From: Beta vulgaris subsp. vulgaris
Lineage: Eukaryota; Streptophyta; Magnoliopsida; Caryophyllales; Amaranthaceae
Direction: 5' to 3'
Assembly (NCBI RefSeq): GCF_026745355.1
Contig: NC_079207.1
Span: forward strand, 31,664,408-31,728,407
DNA length: 64,000 bases
The notes under the pieces are model-generated. The model was given only the letters and a program-made list of their open reading frames with translations, did no database searches and was not told the DNA's origin. Below, piece by piece: positions 1 to 11,115 of the stretch; positions within the stretch are counted from its first letter, which is position 1, and the number at the start of each line of letters is the position of its first letter. A program made the translations under genes and the position numbers.

Positions 1-237
1 TAGATTTCTTTTTCCGGTAGAACTTGACCTCCATTGAGGAGTTCACCAAATATTTTCTTCTTTTTCCTTCAAGTCCAACTTACCCTATACATCTTCGTGT
101 ACCTTCTTTTTCGCATATCATACCCTATCCTTGTGCTTCACAATAATCTCCTACATTTTAACATCTTCAGGTAGTAATTTCAATATTATCGTCTGTTTTA
201 CCTCTTCATTCCACCATGCATATCTCTATATCAATAT
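1..237 (-). mobile_element. Possible LINE (RTE-like) remnant
   Basis: The minus strand contains, between stop codons, a WWNEEV-like stretch and further on a KIFGELLNGG-like stretch. The first resembles the linker between endonuclease and reverse transcriptase in RTE-type LINEs, and the second resembles the start of their reverse transcriptase. Both are short and several frames are broken, so this is at best a decayed fragment cut by the window edge. It does not look like the missing exon 4 of the neighbouring IST1-like gene. Confidence 0.3.
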
Positions 238-946
238 TTAATGAAGTGACATTGCTTTGGGAAATTAGAGGAAGATTACGAACTAATATCTAATATTTGA
301 TTGATTGATAGAAAACAAAATAACATGAATTAAGGATAGATTGCCAAGTATTCAAGTGACTTGGTCACACTCCCAAACTAACCACTAAAATAACTCTCAA
401 TAATTCTATTCATGATTTCTTCTTTCCTTAATCTCCTCTATTTATAGTCTACTTGCCTTACTCTCCAAGCTAACATAATACTAGTATGTTATTACCAAAA
501 GTACCCTTAACCCCCCCTAGGCTCGTCTATTACAATACCAAACTTCCACCTTGTCCTCAAGGTGGATGGAAGTCATCACTGAATTCTTGGCCTCTCGAGC
601 GATAGGCACTGTCATGCAGTCCTTCATGTGTCACACACAATTTTAGCTTCAACTTGTGTTGCAGTGGATCGAAGTCATCACTAAATTCTTGGCCTCTCGG
701 GTGATAGGCACTGTCATGCAGTCCTTCATGTGTCACACACAGTTTTGGCTTCAGCTTGTGTTGCTTGGGACCATTCTCTCACTAGTGTGGGTGGCACATT
801 TATGATGTTTGATGAAAGGGTCTTGGAACTCATCATGAAAGATTTTGGTGGTCTGGTGTGATGGTGTGGTGTTGTGGATGATTGGTGTTGGCTTTGATCT
901 TGTGAGAGTGGAGGGTGGAAGAAGGAAAAGAAAGTTGGGTTCGAAA
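238..946 (-). mobile_element. Inverted partial copy of the adjacent LTR element
   Basis: Positions 238 to about 649 are the reverse complement of the 3' LTR at 2983-3391. Positions of about 650-946 are the reverse complement of the internal end just before that LTR (about 2790-2982). The inverted copy therefore carries only the 3' end of the element. It abuts the 5' LTR of the direct copy, which lacks roughly its first 130 bases. A 102-bp tandem duplication sits inside it. Confidence 0.75.
571..774. repeat. 102-bp tandem duplication, two copies
   Basis: A block beginning AGTCATCACTGAATTC at 571 is repeated at 673 with a few changes, giving a 102-bp period. The duplicated block spans the LTR/internal boundary of the inverted retrotransposon copy, so the boundary sequence TCCTTCATGTGTCACACAC appears twice. 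Confidence 0.75.
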
Positions 947-1231
947 AATAGGCTACCCTAGGGTACTTTTGATAATAACACACTAGTATTATGTTAGCTT
1001 GGGGAGTAAAGCAAGTAGACTATAAATAGAAGAAATTAAGGAGAGAAGAAATCATGAAGAAAATTATTGATAGTTATTTTAGTGGTTAGTTTGGGAGTGC
1101 GACCAAGACCCTCGAATACTTAGGCGATCTATCCTTATCTCATATTATTTTCTTTTCTATCAATCAATCAAATATTAGATATTAGTTCGTTATCTTCCTC
1201 TAATTTGTCAAAGCAATGTTAGTTCATTACA
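947..1231 (+). repeat. 5' LTR, truncated at its start
   Basis: It matches the last two thirds of the LTR at 2983-3391, including the ACTATAAATAGA TATA-box-like stretch near 1020, and ends ATTACA just before the primer binding site. Its first part is missing at the junction with the inverted copy. Confidence 0.75.
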
Positions 1232-1233
1232 AA

Positions 1234-1244
1234 TGGTATCAGAG
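1234..1244 (+). other. Primer binding site
   Basis: TGGTATCAGAG lies two bases after the LTR end. It is the standard complement of the 3' end of initiator tRNA-Met used by many plant LTR retrotransposons, and it fixes the plus orientation of the element. Confidence 0.85.
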
Positions 1245-1350
1245 TAATGCTAGAGGACTGCCGAAAGACAGACGGTAGCAAGTGCTATCAATCGGAGCTC
1301 TGATTTGACAACGAACATTAAAGGAAGAAAAAACAGAGCTCCTCACAAGG

Positions 1351-1845
1351 TTGGACGAGATATTCCAAAGACACTCTAAGAAAATGGATAAAAGCTTGAA
1401 AAAGGGGAAGGAGGAAGAAATTCGCATAACCTTCATATTTAGATTGGGGGAAAAGAAAGAGGTGGAAGAAGAGGTGCTCCAAAATCGCAACCAAAATAGC
1501 AGCTCCGTCTACTCTTGGAGTTATTTTGGCGGTCGGATAGCTAGAGACGGTGACCACGTCGCCGGTGGAAACTATGGTGATATGATTTCAAACACTACCG
1601 GAGGGGAGGAAAGTGAGGTCAGTTGGTCGAATGGTGCTGCACGAGTTGAAGGAGTTAACCACATGACTTCATATTTGGTTAGAAGCACACAAGGTGATAT
1701 TTTAGACCTATTCTCCAGTGGCAAGTATGATGGTGAGTACAAGGGAAACTTCACCAACATTAATGTAGAAAAAAGTAGTGAACCGCATGGAGGTGGTTTA
1801 GGTGGTGGTGTATTCGAGCGGGTCGATTTTGGCCGGAAAATATAA
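1351..1845 (+). pseudogene. Possible gag remnant of the LTR element
   Basis: This 164-codon frame follows the primer binding site. Its lysine-rich start (MDEIFQRHSKKMDKSLKKG) resembles the N-terminal helix of plant retrotransposon Gag, and a later part reads LDLFSSGKYDGE. No capsid core or zinc knuckle can be traced, and later frames at 1917-2581 are discontinuous. I treat it as decayed coding sequence, not a host gene. Confidence 0.3.
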
Positions 1846-2982
1846 GCGATGTGATGGAACCACCTCTTGCGTTGGCTTGAACAAAAAAGGAAAAGGTTCC
1901 AAGAAAGGAGGATCTGGTGCAAGTGGTTCGGGTGGTGGACTTGGAATTTTTTCATGTCGGAATTCCGTTGGGGAATAAGGTTTCTTCACCGGTGCAAAGT
2001 CTAGTGGTGACCACCAGACAGTGGTGCTCAAACGTTAGCATGCGGTTGGAGCAACGAGTTTTGAGAAAGGAAATGCAAGTGCTAATGGATCAAGGGATGG
2101 TCCTAGTGGAGATGGAAAGCGGAGGAGAGGTGGTGGTGGAATTTTTTATTTGGCTAAGTATAGAGGAGAAGAAGTAGATGAAGAAAGATCCTTGGGTTAC
2201 GAAACTGGTAGTGGTCCGGGCGTGATCTCCGATGGCGGAGGACTGCGCAGTTGCGTGAAGCATCTCATTAGTGGCAAAGCAAAGTGGCAGCCTCGAAGCT
2301 TTTCAGTGATCCGTTTCAGGAGATGGACAAAAGAATGTGTTGTCTTCGAGAAGAATTTAGAAATGGATACTAAGGGCAATCTTGTAATTGCTCAACAAGA
2401 TTATACTCAGGCTAATGAGAATCACGTGTCTGCACCTCTTCATTTTCATTTATACCCACTAAAACGAGCAGAACCCACTTCTAGAGCCCAAATTTTCAAA
2501 GCCTTTGCAAATCTTCAGCTTTTACATAAACCCAGCCCATTTTCTAATAAAAAGCCCTTTGTTGAATTCCTGTTTTCATAGTTAATGAGGCATGGCTTGC
2601 ATCTAAGGCAGCCCACTCAAACACTAGTAGCTTTGAGGCCCATATTGAAAAACCCACTTTCTTTACCATTCATCTTTTTAATCAACTTAATCCATTATGA
2701 ACTCATTTCAATACTTAGATGAGACTTGGACAAGCCCATTTTAATTCCCAACCTTCCCACCCACACAATTATCGTTTCTAACCATTATTTATCGAAGCCA
2801 ACTTTCTTTTCCTGCTTCCACCCTCCACTCTCACCAGAGCAAACCCAGCACCACTCATCCCACAACACCACACCATCACACCAAAACACCAAAATCTTTC
2901 ATGATGAGTTCCAAGACCCTTTCATCAATCATCATAGATGTGCCACCCACACCGGTGCGAGAACGGTCCCAAGAAGCTGAAG

Positions 2983-3391
2983 TGTGTGACACATGAAGGA
3001 TTCCATGACACTGCCTATCGCTCCAGAGGGCAAGAATTCAATGATGACTTCCATCCACCTTGAGGACAAGGTGGAAGTTTGGCGGGCCGGTATTGTAATA
3101 GACTAGCATAGGGTGGTAAGGTCACTTTTGGTAATAACAAACTAGTATTATGTTAGCCTGGGGAGTAAGGCAAGTAGACTATAAATAGAGCAGATTAAGG
3201 AGAGAAGAAATCATGAAGAAGATTATTGGGAGTTATTTTAGTGGTTAGTTTGGGAGTGTGACCAAGTCACTCGAATACATGGCAATCTATCCTTATTTCA
3301 TGTTATTAGCTTTTCTATCAATCAATCAAATATTAGATTTTTTAGTTCGTAATCTTCCTCTAATTTGCCAAAGCAGTGTCAGTTCATTACA
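2983..3391 (+). repeat. 3' LTR
   Basis: It runs from TGTGTGACACATGAAGG to GTTCATTACA and contains an ACTATAAATAGA TATA-like box near 3178. A purine-rich stretch (AAGAAGCTGAAG) just before it would serve as polypurine tract. A reverse-complement copy lies at 238-649. Confidence 0.75.
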
Positions 3392-3831
3392 CACTAAAAC
3401 TTTGGTGGATTCTCTTGGATAGGTTTCAGCATAAAAGCCCTCATAAACGAAGGTACACCTTATTAGTATACATACGACTTTAAGCACACTTCAACATTAT
3501 CAAAATGCTTAAACATATAGACCTTAAACACCAAAAGGCAGGCTGCAAAGAAGAACCCTTCCAGACAAGATGACAAATCTATGATGAAGTAATCTTAAAA
3601 ATAAAATAACATGGTATAGCAAAAAAAAAATTAATTGAGTTAAATGCAAATAAGAAAATTTCAAGGAGTATGTAGAAACTAGCCCCTTCATGAATCATCA
3701 ATGTTCTACAAATGATTATAAATAAATAAACTGTTGTTGGAAAAATAGAATTCTTTCCTAACTGCCTTTCCAGAACTTATCTATCAAATATCAAAGAGAG
3801 AAATATTGAGGGAAATTTGAAGGTGATTTAC
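3392..3831. other. Probable intron 3 sequence of the IST1-like gene
   Basis: AT-rich sequence after the exon 3 splice donor, up to the retrotransposon. I looked on the minus strand for the expected next exon (an ECP..LREAI-like start) and found none, so the next exon must lie beyond the retrotransposon or be lost. Confidence 0.4.
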
Positions 3832-6132
3832 CTTTGACTTTCAAGAATGGGCACACGTGCAAGAACAAATTCACAAAACATCTCCAAAATCTCATATGCT
3901 TCCCATATGTTTTGTTCTCGTATAACATGTTCCACCTTAGGAAAGAAAGGTACATGACTTTGACTATGATATCTCAACTTATATACATCAATCCAAGAAG
4001 GGGAGGATACTACATGCCATGAACAATTACCCGGATTCTAGCAATGGCTTCCTGGCCAGTCTGCAAAAACTGAGCAATTTCCTTGTGCATCTGCTTGAGC
4101 AAGGCATCTCTCCTATTCTGCAGCAATTTGATACGGGAGATTGCCAAAGTTAAGCATGTTTTGCTACAAAACAAACATCAGCATGATCATAGACTGACAT
4201 TGAATCTCAGATCTGCAACACTCGGTCAAAAGAAATTGCAAGAACACAAGTTAACTCCACCTTAAGTCTTGGAGAAAATTAGAGAACACTTTTACAATTA
4301 GCAATTACATGTCCAGGCATCCTATAACAACACTTCAGTGTAGGATATAATCCAAGAACATATAACATAGCGTAGTTCAATCTTTACAAACACATTAGAC
4401 AAGTAAGCCACCTATGTCTATAGTGAATCCAGGTACATTTCAATAGCGGTATCTGTTAATCTTTGCTTGTCATAGAATCCGAATAGACTTTTAGAATACG
4501 AACAATCAAGACAACCCCCCCCCCCCTTTACCCCAACTAAAGAACTTCTCGTCTAGATATCTTCCACATATACATCAATATAAGAGCATACAATTCATCG
4601 CGAGCACGTAAGGGACAGAAACGGACAAAAGGATTGTATACATTAGATTGAATTAAGAAATTTTGTGGGGAACTACCTAAATTATACAGCTTTTTGTGAA
4701 CAGCTACCTCATAATTTCTTCTAAAAAACAAATACCTCTTAACAAGCTTCTTTTCAACAGGACTACCAATCAGCAAAACTGTTAACAAATTCGTCCCAGA
4801 GGACTACTCAACCCCTTTCTCCCATTTTACTAACCTTTCTTCCTTCCCATTTTTCAATTCTCAATTAATAGCCTCAAAGAAAAATTCCCTTGAGCACCAA
4901 AACATTTATCACACAAGATTGAGCATCTTCAAACATCCAACAAGGAATTGTAGACATTACAGCTTTGGTTTACTCAATGGTTATAGTAAAGCACATCTAC
5001 GAATAGAGCTCACAACCCTGATTTAAAACAATACTCCCTGTAAATATGTGGACATAAAAGCACTTTAGTGTATTTTGAATATGAAGTAGCAAATTTGACA
5101 ATCATCTTGACGCATGTACTGAAATGTAATTCAAAACTCTAACTCTCTGCAAAGATCCTAAATTTCAAGTGTACCTTAAAAACTTTCTCCCCCTCCAACC
5201 ATGATATAGACATTAACAAATTTGCATAACTACTATCACATATACCATCATATCCTAGCCAATTAATACTCCCTCCGTCCCAAAATATAGTTCCCATTTC
5301 ATTTTGCACAGTCTCCAAGACGTACCTTTGACCTATAATATCTTCTATTTCTTATTAATAAAAAATATAAAAAGTTGATATTACGAATTTATACATTGAG
5401 ACGAATCTAACAAGACCCCTCATGAATATGTTTTTTTGTATACATTAGTATGAATATTTGGTCAAAGTTTTTAAACTTTGACTCCCAAAATAGAAATGGG
5501 AACTATATTTTGGGACGGAGGAAGTATTATAATATCAATTACATCAAATGAATGCCACCGACAATACTCCAGTTTACGATGGTGTAATGGAGCCACGAAC
5601 CCTAAACCCTTGTGATTGCATACAGAGAGTTCGCATCATTACCCGATTGAAAGGCCAAATGCCCATTGGCCAAGTACTCAATTGCGACTTTTAAAAACAT
5701 ACCAAAACAATCGCCTTATAGGTACCACTAGATATTGATATATTTCTAACAAACAGCATCAACAATTTTCAAAATGACCATATGCCAAACTACAGCTCAC
5801 AAAATCAAGTAATCAAAGTTTCTAAATTGTATAGCAATAACATTAACTACTGCACATTGTTAAAGAATTATGCCAAATCCAATAGAAATTAGCAACGGCA
5901 AACAAGCTAATTCATACATCCACTTCTTTAAGTCAACTTAAATCAATAAGAACAATCAGGCGCATTCTATATAGAAGAAATGATGGAATTACCCAAAAAA
6001 AAGATAGCTGAAAAACTGGAATTATTATGATGAAATTGAGATGCAAAAGTAAATATGGGGGAAAGGTAAGTAATGAGCTAACCATTTAGTGCCGAGGACA
6101 CCCCGATTAAAGAGCTGGTTCAAGACTGACAT
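3832..6132 (-). CDS. IST1-like protein, exons 1-3 (3' part missing)
   Basis: IST1-family proteins bind ESCRT-III and regulate the Vps4 ATPase in multivesicular-body sorting. Three exons can be read on the minus strand: 6132-6083, 4163-4031 and 3935-3832, all with GT donors and AG acceptors and compatible phases. The joined product starts MSVLNQLFNRGVLGTKCKTC, continues with SRIKLLQNRRDALLKQM and QTGQEAIARIRVEHVIREQN, and reaches FCEFVLARVPILESQ (96 residues). This is the N-terminal IST1 helical domain. Phase 2 at the end of exon 3 requires a further exon, expected to encode the ECP..LREAI segment, which is not in the window. Intron 1 (1.9 kb) contains a Stowaway MITE; intron 2 is 95 bp. An upstream in-frame ATG near 6261 exists, but family alignment supports 6132. 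It is either a partial gene running off the left edge or a truncated copy. Confidence 0.85.
5269..5524. mobile_element. Stowaway MITE (256 bp)
   Basis: The terminal inverted repeats are CTCCCTCCGTCCCA on the left and TGGGACGGAGGAAG on the right, flanked by TA dinucleotides, which is the Tc1/mariner target site. Over 30 bp of each end are complementary. It sits in intron 1 of the IST1-like gene and is related in its interior to the copy at 9203-9458. Confidence 0.93.
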
Positions 6133-6786
6133 TGAATCGAAATCACAAAGAGTACACACTTTAGATGATTGGGGAAATTTTCTAGATTTCTTCTTCTCGA
6201 CGATTGGTTTTGTGAGTGATATAGTGATAGAGGTATGTGATTGAACAGGATTATCTGCCAATAATTTGCTTAGTTTTAATCACTACTAACGATTATATGC
6301 AGGCTATGCAAGCAAAATCAAGTAGTATTATATCTGGTTGCTAGTGTTGTCTTTTTTTATGGGATGTGTTATATACAAAAACAAAAAAAAACAAAAAAAA
6401 AAAAAAAAAAAAAAAGCTAAATACAGCAAAACATTTAAAAGACTAACTTATTTTTGGGGTCATCTATGACAAATGACCTCCTTAAGGGGGGTCATCAATG
6501 ATAAATGACCCCATTTCCATAATCGCAATCCGAAAAATATAAAATATGACTTACGCGGTAAAGGAAAAAGTGTTTGTGGTGAATGAAATTATATTCTCAA
6601 ATTTGCTATGGAGTGAGTAATAATTGTGCAATTATATTATTAAAAAGAATTAAATTAACCATGGTTAAGTTAGGCATAATTTTAGATGTTGTATTGAGCC
6701 TTTTTTTTTTTGCTATATATAGCACTTATGTTTTTTATTTGCAAAAATGATGAGGAAGAAGTTGTCGTACCGTTTGTTTGTAGAAC
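6133..6786. other. Upstream region of the IST1-like gene
   Basis: It would hold the 5' UTR and promoter. It includes an A-rich run near 6375-6415 and a short direct repeat around 6459-6510 (TCATC.ATGA.AAATGACC twice). No convincing TATA box or conserved element was recognised. Confidence 0.35.
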
Positions 6787-6789
6787 TTA

Positions 6790-7203
6790 GGCTATGTTTA
6801 GTTCACTCGAAATTTTCTGATCTGAACTTATCTGATCTGATCTGATTTGAACTTATTTTTTCTGATCTGATCTGATCTGATCTAATCTGATCTGAACTAA
6901 TCTGATCTGAACTGATCTGATCTGATTTACAAGATCTTATCTTTTAGATTTTTCTCATTATATAAGAAAAAATATAGTCATGTAGGGTCTTGTTTGATTC
7001 ATCTCAGTGAGTACTTTATTAATATTCAATTATTATGATTTTTACTAATATGTAATGAAAGATATTTAATAGTAATAATGATTTTTAAATATAAGCATGA
7101 TCTGAACTGATCTGATCTGATCTGAACTTATTTTTTCTGATCTGATCTGATCTGATTTGATTAGATCTGAAATAAGCAAAAATAAAGTGAATTCAACATA
7201 GCC
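6790..7203. mobile_element. Tourist-like (PIF/Harbinger) MITE
   Basis: The left end GGCTATGTTTAGTTCACT and right end AGTGAATTCAACATAGCC form imperfect inverted repeats. TTA lies immediately outside both ends (6787-6789 and 7204-7206), the 3-bp target duplication of PIF/Harbinger elements. The interior carries two blocks of a TGATC pentamer repeat around an AT-rich core that includes a stretch shared with the local Stowaway elements. Confidence 0.82.
6815..7170. repeat. TGATC pentamer repeats, two blocks
   Basis: Blocks at about 6815-6935 and 7098-7172 consist of TCTGATCTGATCTGATC-type repeats broken by TCTGAACT and TCTGATTT variants. They lie symmetrically inside the Tourist-like MITE near its two ends. 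Confidence 0.85.
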
Positions 7204-7230
7204 TTAGAGATAAATTAGGTAATTTTTTTT

Positions 7231-7549
7231 TAGAGTTGATTATGGACCTAATCGGGCTTGGCCCAAAAAAAGGGCACATTTCGGATCAAAGTCTTAGGCC
7301 AAAAATTTGGTGCCATAACACGCAAATTCTTGACGGGTTAGGCTTTTTGGGCCATTTTCTGGTCAGACTAAAATTTAAACTAGTTTTGCATATTTAAGTT
7401 GTCCGTGGCTCATAATTTTTGCCCAACAAATCAGGTCAGGTTCGACTGCGGGCAGAAAAATCGTGCCCAAAATCCACCCATTTTTTGCCTGGATGTGCTC
7501 TATGTTTTTCTTTTTTGACAACGGATGTGCTCTATGTTGATCACCTCTA
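7231..7549. mobile_element. Possible hAT-like MITE
   Basis: The left end TAGAGTTGATTATGG and right end GTTGATCACCTCTA are imperfect inverted repeats, and the interior has inverted GGCCCAAAA/TTTTGGGCC motifs. The flanking 8 bp do not match, so the call rests on the ends only. Confidence 0.4.
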
Positions 7550-8782
7550 GTGTAAATATGGTTGGTATTTACCATATTCTCTTATTTTTTTGGTGTCTCC
7601 CATGTATTGCATTATATAATAGAGATAACAATTGAGTTATTGTGGCTAAGTGAATTGAAAAAATGACATAAATAATTTCAAGTTGATCTCATATGTGTCA
7701 CGCCACATGTATAATTATAGGTGTAGTCTGTAATATATACTCCGTATTTTTAGGCATTTATTGAAATTGTTTAAAACAATTCTAAATTTTATCTTGAAAA
7801 CTCATTTTAAATTATTTCAAAATCACTTTAGAGGATCATTTCAGCTTTTTTGGAGGAAAATATAGTTTGAACTTTAATGTTATTTCAGTAATTTTTGACA
7901 ATAGTTGCTCTAGTCGTTATATTATTAATTTGATTGTTTAAAAAAATATTTGATAAATAATTTTACAAAATCCAAAATTCATTTTTGGGTCATAGAATCA
8001 TATTATAAATTTTAATATGTAATTTTTGGATTTTTTTTGTGTCGTTTTGAAAAATCGATTTCTTTTAAATAAAATCGAAAACTTTAATTATTAAAAATAT
8101 TTTGTTAAAACTTATAAAAATTAGATTTTTATGAAATTTATGTTAAGTTAAAAAGTATGGGATTTTAATTAATTTGGGAATATTTAACAATCTCATTAAA
8201 ATAAACCAAAACTGATTTTAGAAAAGAATTTTATAAATCAAGAAAAATCCAAAAAAAAAAATCTTTGTTGAACCAGCGGCGGTACGTCAGCTTACTATTA
8301 TGTAAGAAATTTTTTTGATTCTTTTGCCCTACTTTTAATGATTTAGGAAAGTTTTACCTATTTTCCTACCCTAGTTTTCACTATAAATACCACTCTAATC
8401 CTTCACTTTCTCTTCACCAAAAATCTTGAGAGTTCTTAATAAAGTTTTCTCTAAAGTGAGTGCTCTCTTTGAGTTCTTGCTAGTAGGTTTTTTTTTCTTC
8501 ACCAAGGAGTTTTAGCAGAGGTTTTGTAAGTACTTTTTTTTTTCTTCAAGTTTGTTTTACTTCCTAGTTTTTTATCTTTTGAGTTCTATAAAAACATGCT
8601 TTATTATTTGAGCATAAATCATGTTTAAAATTAGTTAGTTTAGCATAATGTTTTTTAGAGTTCATATATTGTTCATCATTTTGATTAGAATCAGTTTATA
8701 ATTGATAGGAGGATTTCCTTCGTGAGCATTCTCTTACTAGTTGATTTTCTTATTTCATGAATTATCAAGGTACGTTTACATG

Positions 8783-9171
8783 TAGACCTGGTTATTGGCG
8801 GGTCGGGTTAGGGTCAGTGCGGGTCGGAAGCGGGTCAGGTCATAAGAATGTCGCCTCGAGAAGGATCGGTAGTGAGTCGGGACACATGGGTAGTGGGCCG
8901 GTAGAGGGTCGATAATGCGTGGGCCGGCAAACGAGCGAGAAAAACAAGGAACAAAGAGAGCAAAAAAGTGAGTTTAAAAGAATGTAAATCCGAATATATA
9001 ATTGTTTTTAAAAACATATTTTATTTTTCAAATTATTGGGTTTCTTTATTGGCTCTATAATGGTCCTGTATAATAATGATCCTATCCAATAAAGCTCTGT
9101 CCAATAAAAACCCTGTAAATTTGACCTTAAGTCTTTAGACATTGGGCTACCCTATCCAATAACCAGGTCTA
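8783..9171. mobile_element. hAT MITE (389 bp)
   Basis: The terminal inverted repeats are TAGACCTGGTTATTGG and CCAATAACCAGGTCTA, perfectly complementary. Identical 8-bp flanks TTTACATG (8775-8782 and 9172-9179) give the hAT target duplication. The left part is rich in GGGTCGGG-type repeats. Confidence 0.93.
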
Positions 9172-9202
9172 TTTACATGAATTGATCTTTAATTGCTATG
9201 TA

Positions 9203-9458
9203 CTCCCTCCGTCCCATAATATAGTGCCTATTTCATTTTTGGTGGTCAAACTTTAAAATCTTTGACCAAATATTCTCATTTGTATATATAAAAAAACATA
9301 TTCATGTAGGATCTTGTTAGATTCGTCTCAATGTGTAGTTTCATAATATCAACTTTTTATATTTTTTATTAATAAGGAATTGAAGATATTAAAGGTCAAA
9401 GTTACGTTTTGGAGACCGTGAAAAAAGAAACAATCACTATATTATGGGACGGAGGGAG
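9203..9458. mobile_element. Stowaway MITE (256 bp)
   Basis: The ends CTCCCTCCGTCCCATAATATAG and its complement are flanked by TA. It has the same length as, and an interior related to, the copy at 5269-5524, including a TTGTTAGATTCGTCTCAATG stretch. Confidence 0.93.
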
Positions 9459-9485
9459 TATACGCTAATTGTGTATATTTTAGTA

Positions 9486-9860
9486 CTCCCTCCGTCCCAT
9501 AATATAAGTCCTGATTCTGTTTTTACGCGGGAATTAAGGTTAAATGGAATCTTGTTTTATTTGAATAAAAAAAATTATTTTTATTGAGAAATACTTACAT
9601 TATGATGACTTTTTGACAAAAAAATAAAACTATCATTTAATGTTGCATGGTTTAATGTGTAGAGGAGTTCAATGGGGTAAAAGATTCCATTTTATCATTA
9701 ATAATGGTGCATTGAAAGCTGAAATTATGATGACATTTTGGGAATTAAACTATTTTCATGAGGGTATTTTGGGCATAATTATTGATTGAAAATAGAAATA
9801 AGACTTATATTTTAGGATACCTTATAAGGAAACAGGACTTATATTATGGGACGGAGGAAG
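9486..9860. mobile_element. Stowaway MITE (375 bp), different family
   Basis: The left end is CTCCCTCCGTCCCATAATAT and the right end is ATATTATGGGACGGAGGAAG, flanked by TA. The interior differs from the 256-bp family. Only 27 bp separate it from the preceding Stowaway. Confidence 0.92.
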
Positions 9861-10834
9861 TAGAAATTATACGAGTTAATATTGATAGTTAGTTTAAATA
9901 GATCTTCGGAATATATGTAACGACAGAATTGGTTGCAATAAATGTGTGCTTAACATCCATATTGAATGTCATAATTTTACTAGCTTTATTTGAATTATTT
10001 AAAAAAATGGTGGAATTAGTGCATTAGTACAGTGAACTCTAGTAACAAAATGAACTCATATAGTTGTTGCTAAAGTCAATCTATGTTTCATTATTTTGAT
10101 ATTAATAGTTTGAATTATTATTAATCAATAATTAAGTTTGTTTATCAGATCATAATTCAATTTGTTTTTGAATTAAAGGAAATGTTTATCTTTATGTTAT
10201 TCTTGAACAATTACCCTTTGGATTTGTTCAAGAAGGGTTCTTCTAAGTCAACTAATTGGCATCAAGGTTACTACAATGTCTTTGTATTCATAAAGCGATA
10301 CTAGCTTAGGGTTGTGCACACTTAATATCTGCGGATCAAGAAAATGAGATTCAAGTTAAGTTCTTATATTATTGTTTTCCACTTCTATTGAAATTATTAA
10401 ATGAGACATATTATTTCGTGGTAACGTGAATTTAAGAATGGATTGATCTTATCTTTTATTATTATTACGAAAATTGCAAAATAAAGCATGTTTATAAAAG
10501 TATGTGAATTACATATTTACAAGTTTATAAGTCTTGTATGTAAATATACTCAGTAATTCAACTCGTATTTCTTATTTATTTTGGCTTTGCCCTACTTTTC
10601 TTAAGGGGAGTAGTTTTCAGGTTCTATGGTGATATATGATGCATGGAAGGAATCTTTCGGTATCATTAGAACTCGACCACTATTTTAGTAGTATTTAAAC
10701 GTTTTATTTTAGTATTTATTTTTTTTGGATAATAATGTTTATTGTGATAATTAATAAACTTAGTAGTTTTCGCTGCATATTTTTGCATGTCAAGTTATAA
10801 TATTGCCAAAGCGTATTTATACGTGGCGGTAATA

Positions 10835-11107
10835 CCCTTAAGTTTCTCCATTTTACCAAAATATAAGTTTTGAAGTGGAGAAATTTGGAAAGTGTTACAT
10901 AGTCGGCTCATGCAACAAACCCAACACGCCTTTAGAGGCCTAGTGAAGCCACGAGCAGTTTTGTAGCCCAGTAACCTCATGTTTGCGCACTGATCTCCAT
11001 CATCTCGATGATCCAGAATCTCTATTTCATATGTCCAATCAACCACCATTTTTTTTGGTGTAATCATCATTTCTTCCACGTTGGTTCTTCATTAATTGCA
11101 TCCATTA
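10835..11107. other. Unassigned stretch with a minus-strand open frame
   Basis: A minus-strand frame (11079-10795) reads MEEMMITPKKMVVDWTYEIE at its start and ends in sequence overlapping the putative LTR border. I recognise no domain. It could be a chance frame or a scrap of an old coding sequence. Confidence 0.2.
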
Positions 11108-11115
11108 CTTTCATC

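Larger units (their letters stand above)
947..3391 (+). mobile_element. Short non-autonomous LTR retrotransposon
   Basis: The element has a truncated 5' LTR (947-1231), a methionine-initiator-type primer binding site at 1234, about 1.75 kb of internal sequence and a 3' LTR (2983-3391). The internal part shows no protease, integrase or reverse transcriptase, only a possible gag start, so it could move only with proteins supplied in trans. It lies downstream of exon 3 of the IST1-like gene. If that gene continues past position 1, the insertion is intronic. The lineage cannot be assigned without pol. Confidence 0.75.
7696..10834 (+). mobile_element. Probable decayed solo LTR carrying three MITEs
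   Basis: The left border TGTCACGCCACATG and the right border ACGTGGCGGTAATA are partly complementary, as the ends of long plant gypsy LTRs often are. A TATA-like ACTATAAATACC lies near 8380, followed by a pyrimidine-rich leader and a possible donor (TTTTGTAAGTAC). Removing three nested MITEs leaves about 2.1 kb, in the range of the intact solo LTRs later in this window. No matching 5-bp flanks were found, so the borders are provisional. Confidence 0.35.

Noticed and set aside
1..237. Missing exon 4 of the IST1-like gene
   Set aside because: The minus strand has LINE-like fragments and stops, and no ECP..LREAI-like segment.
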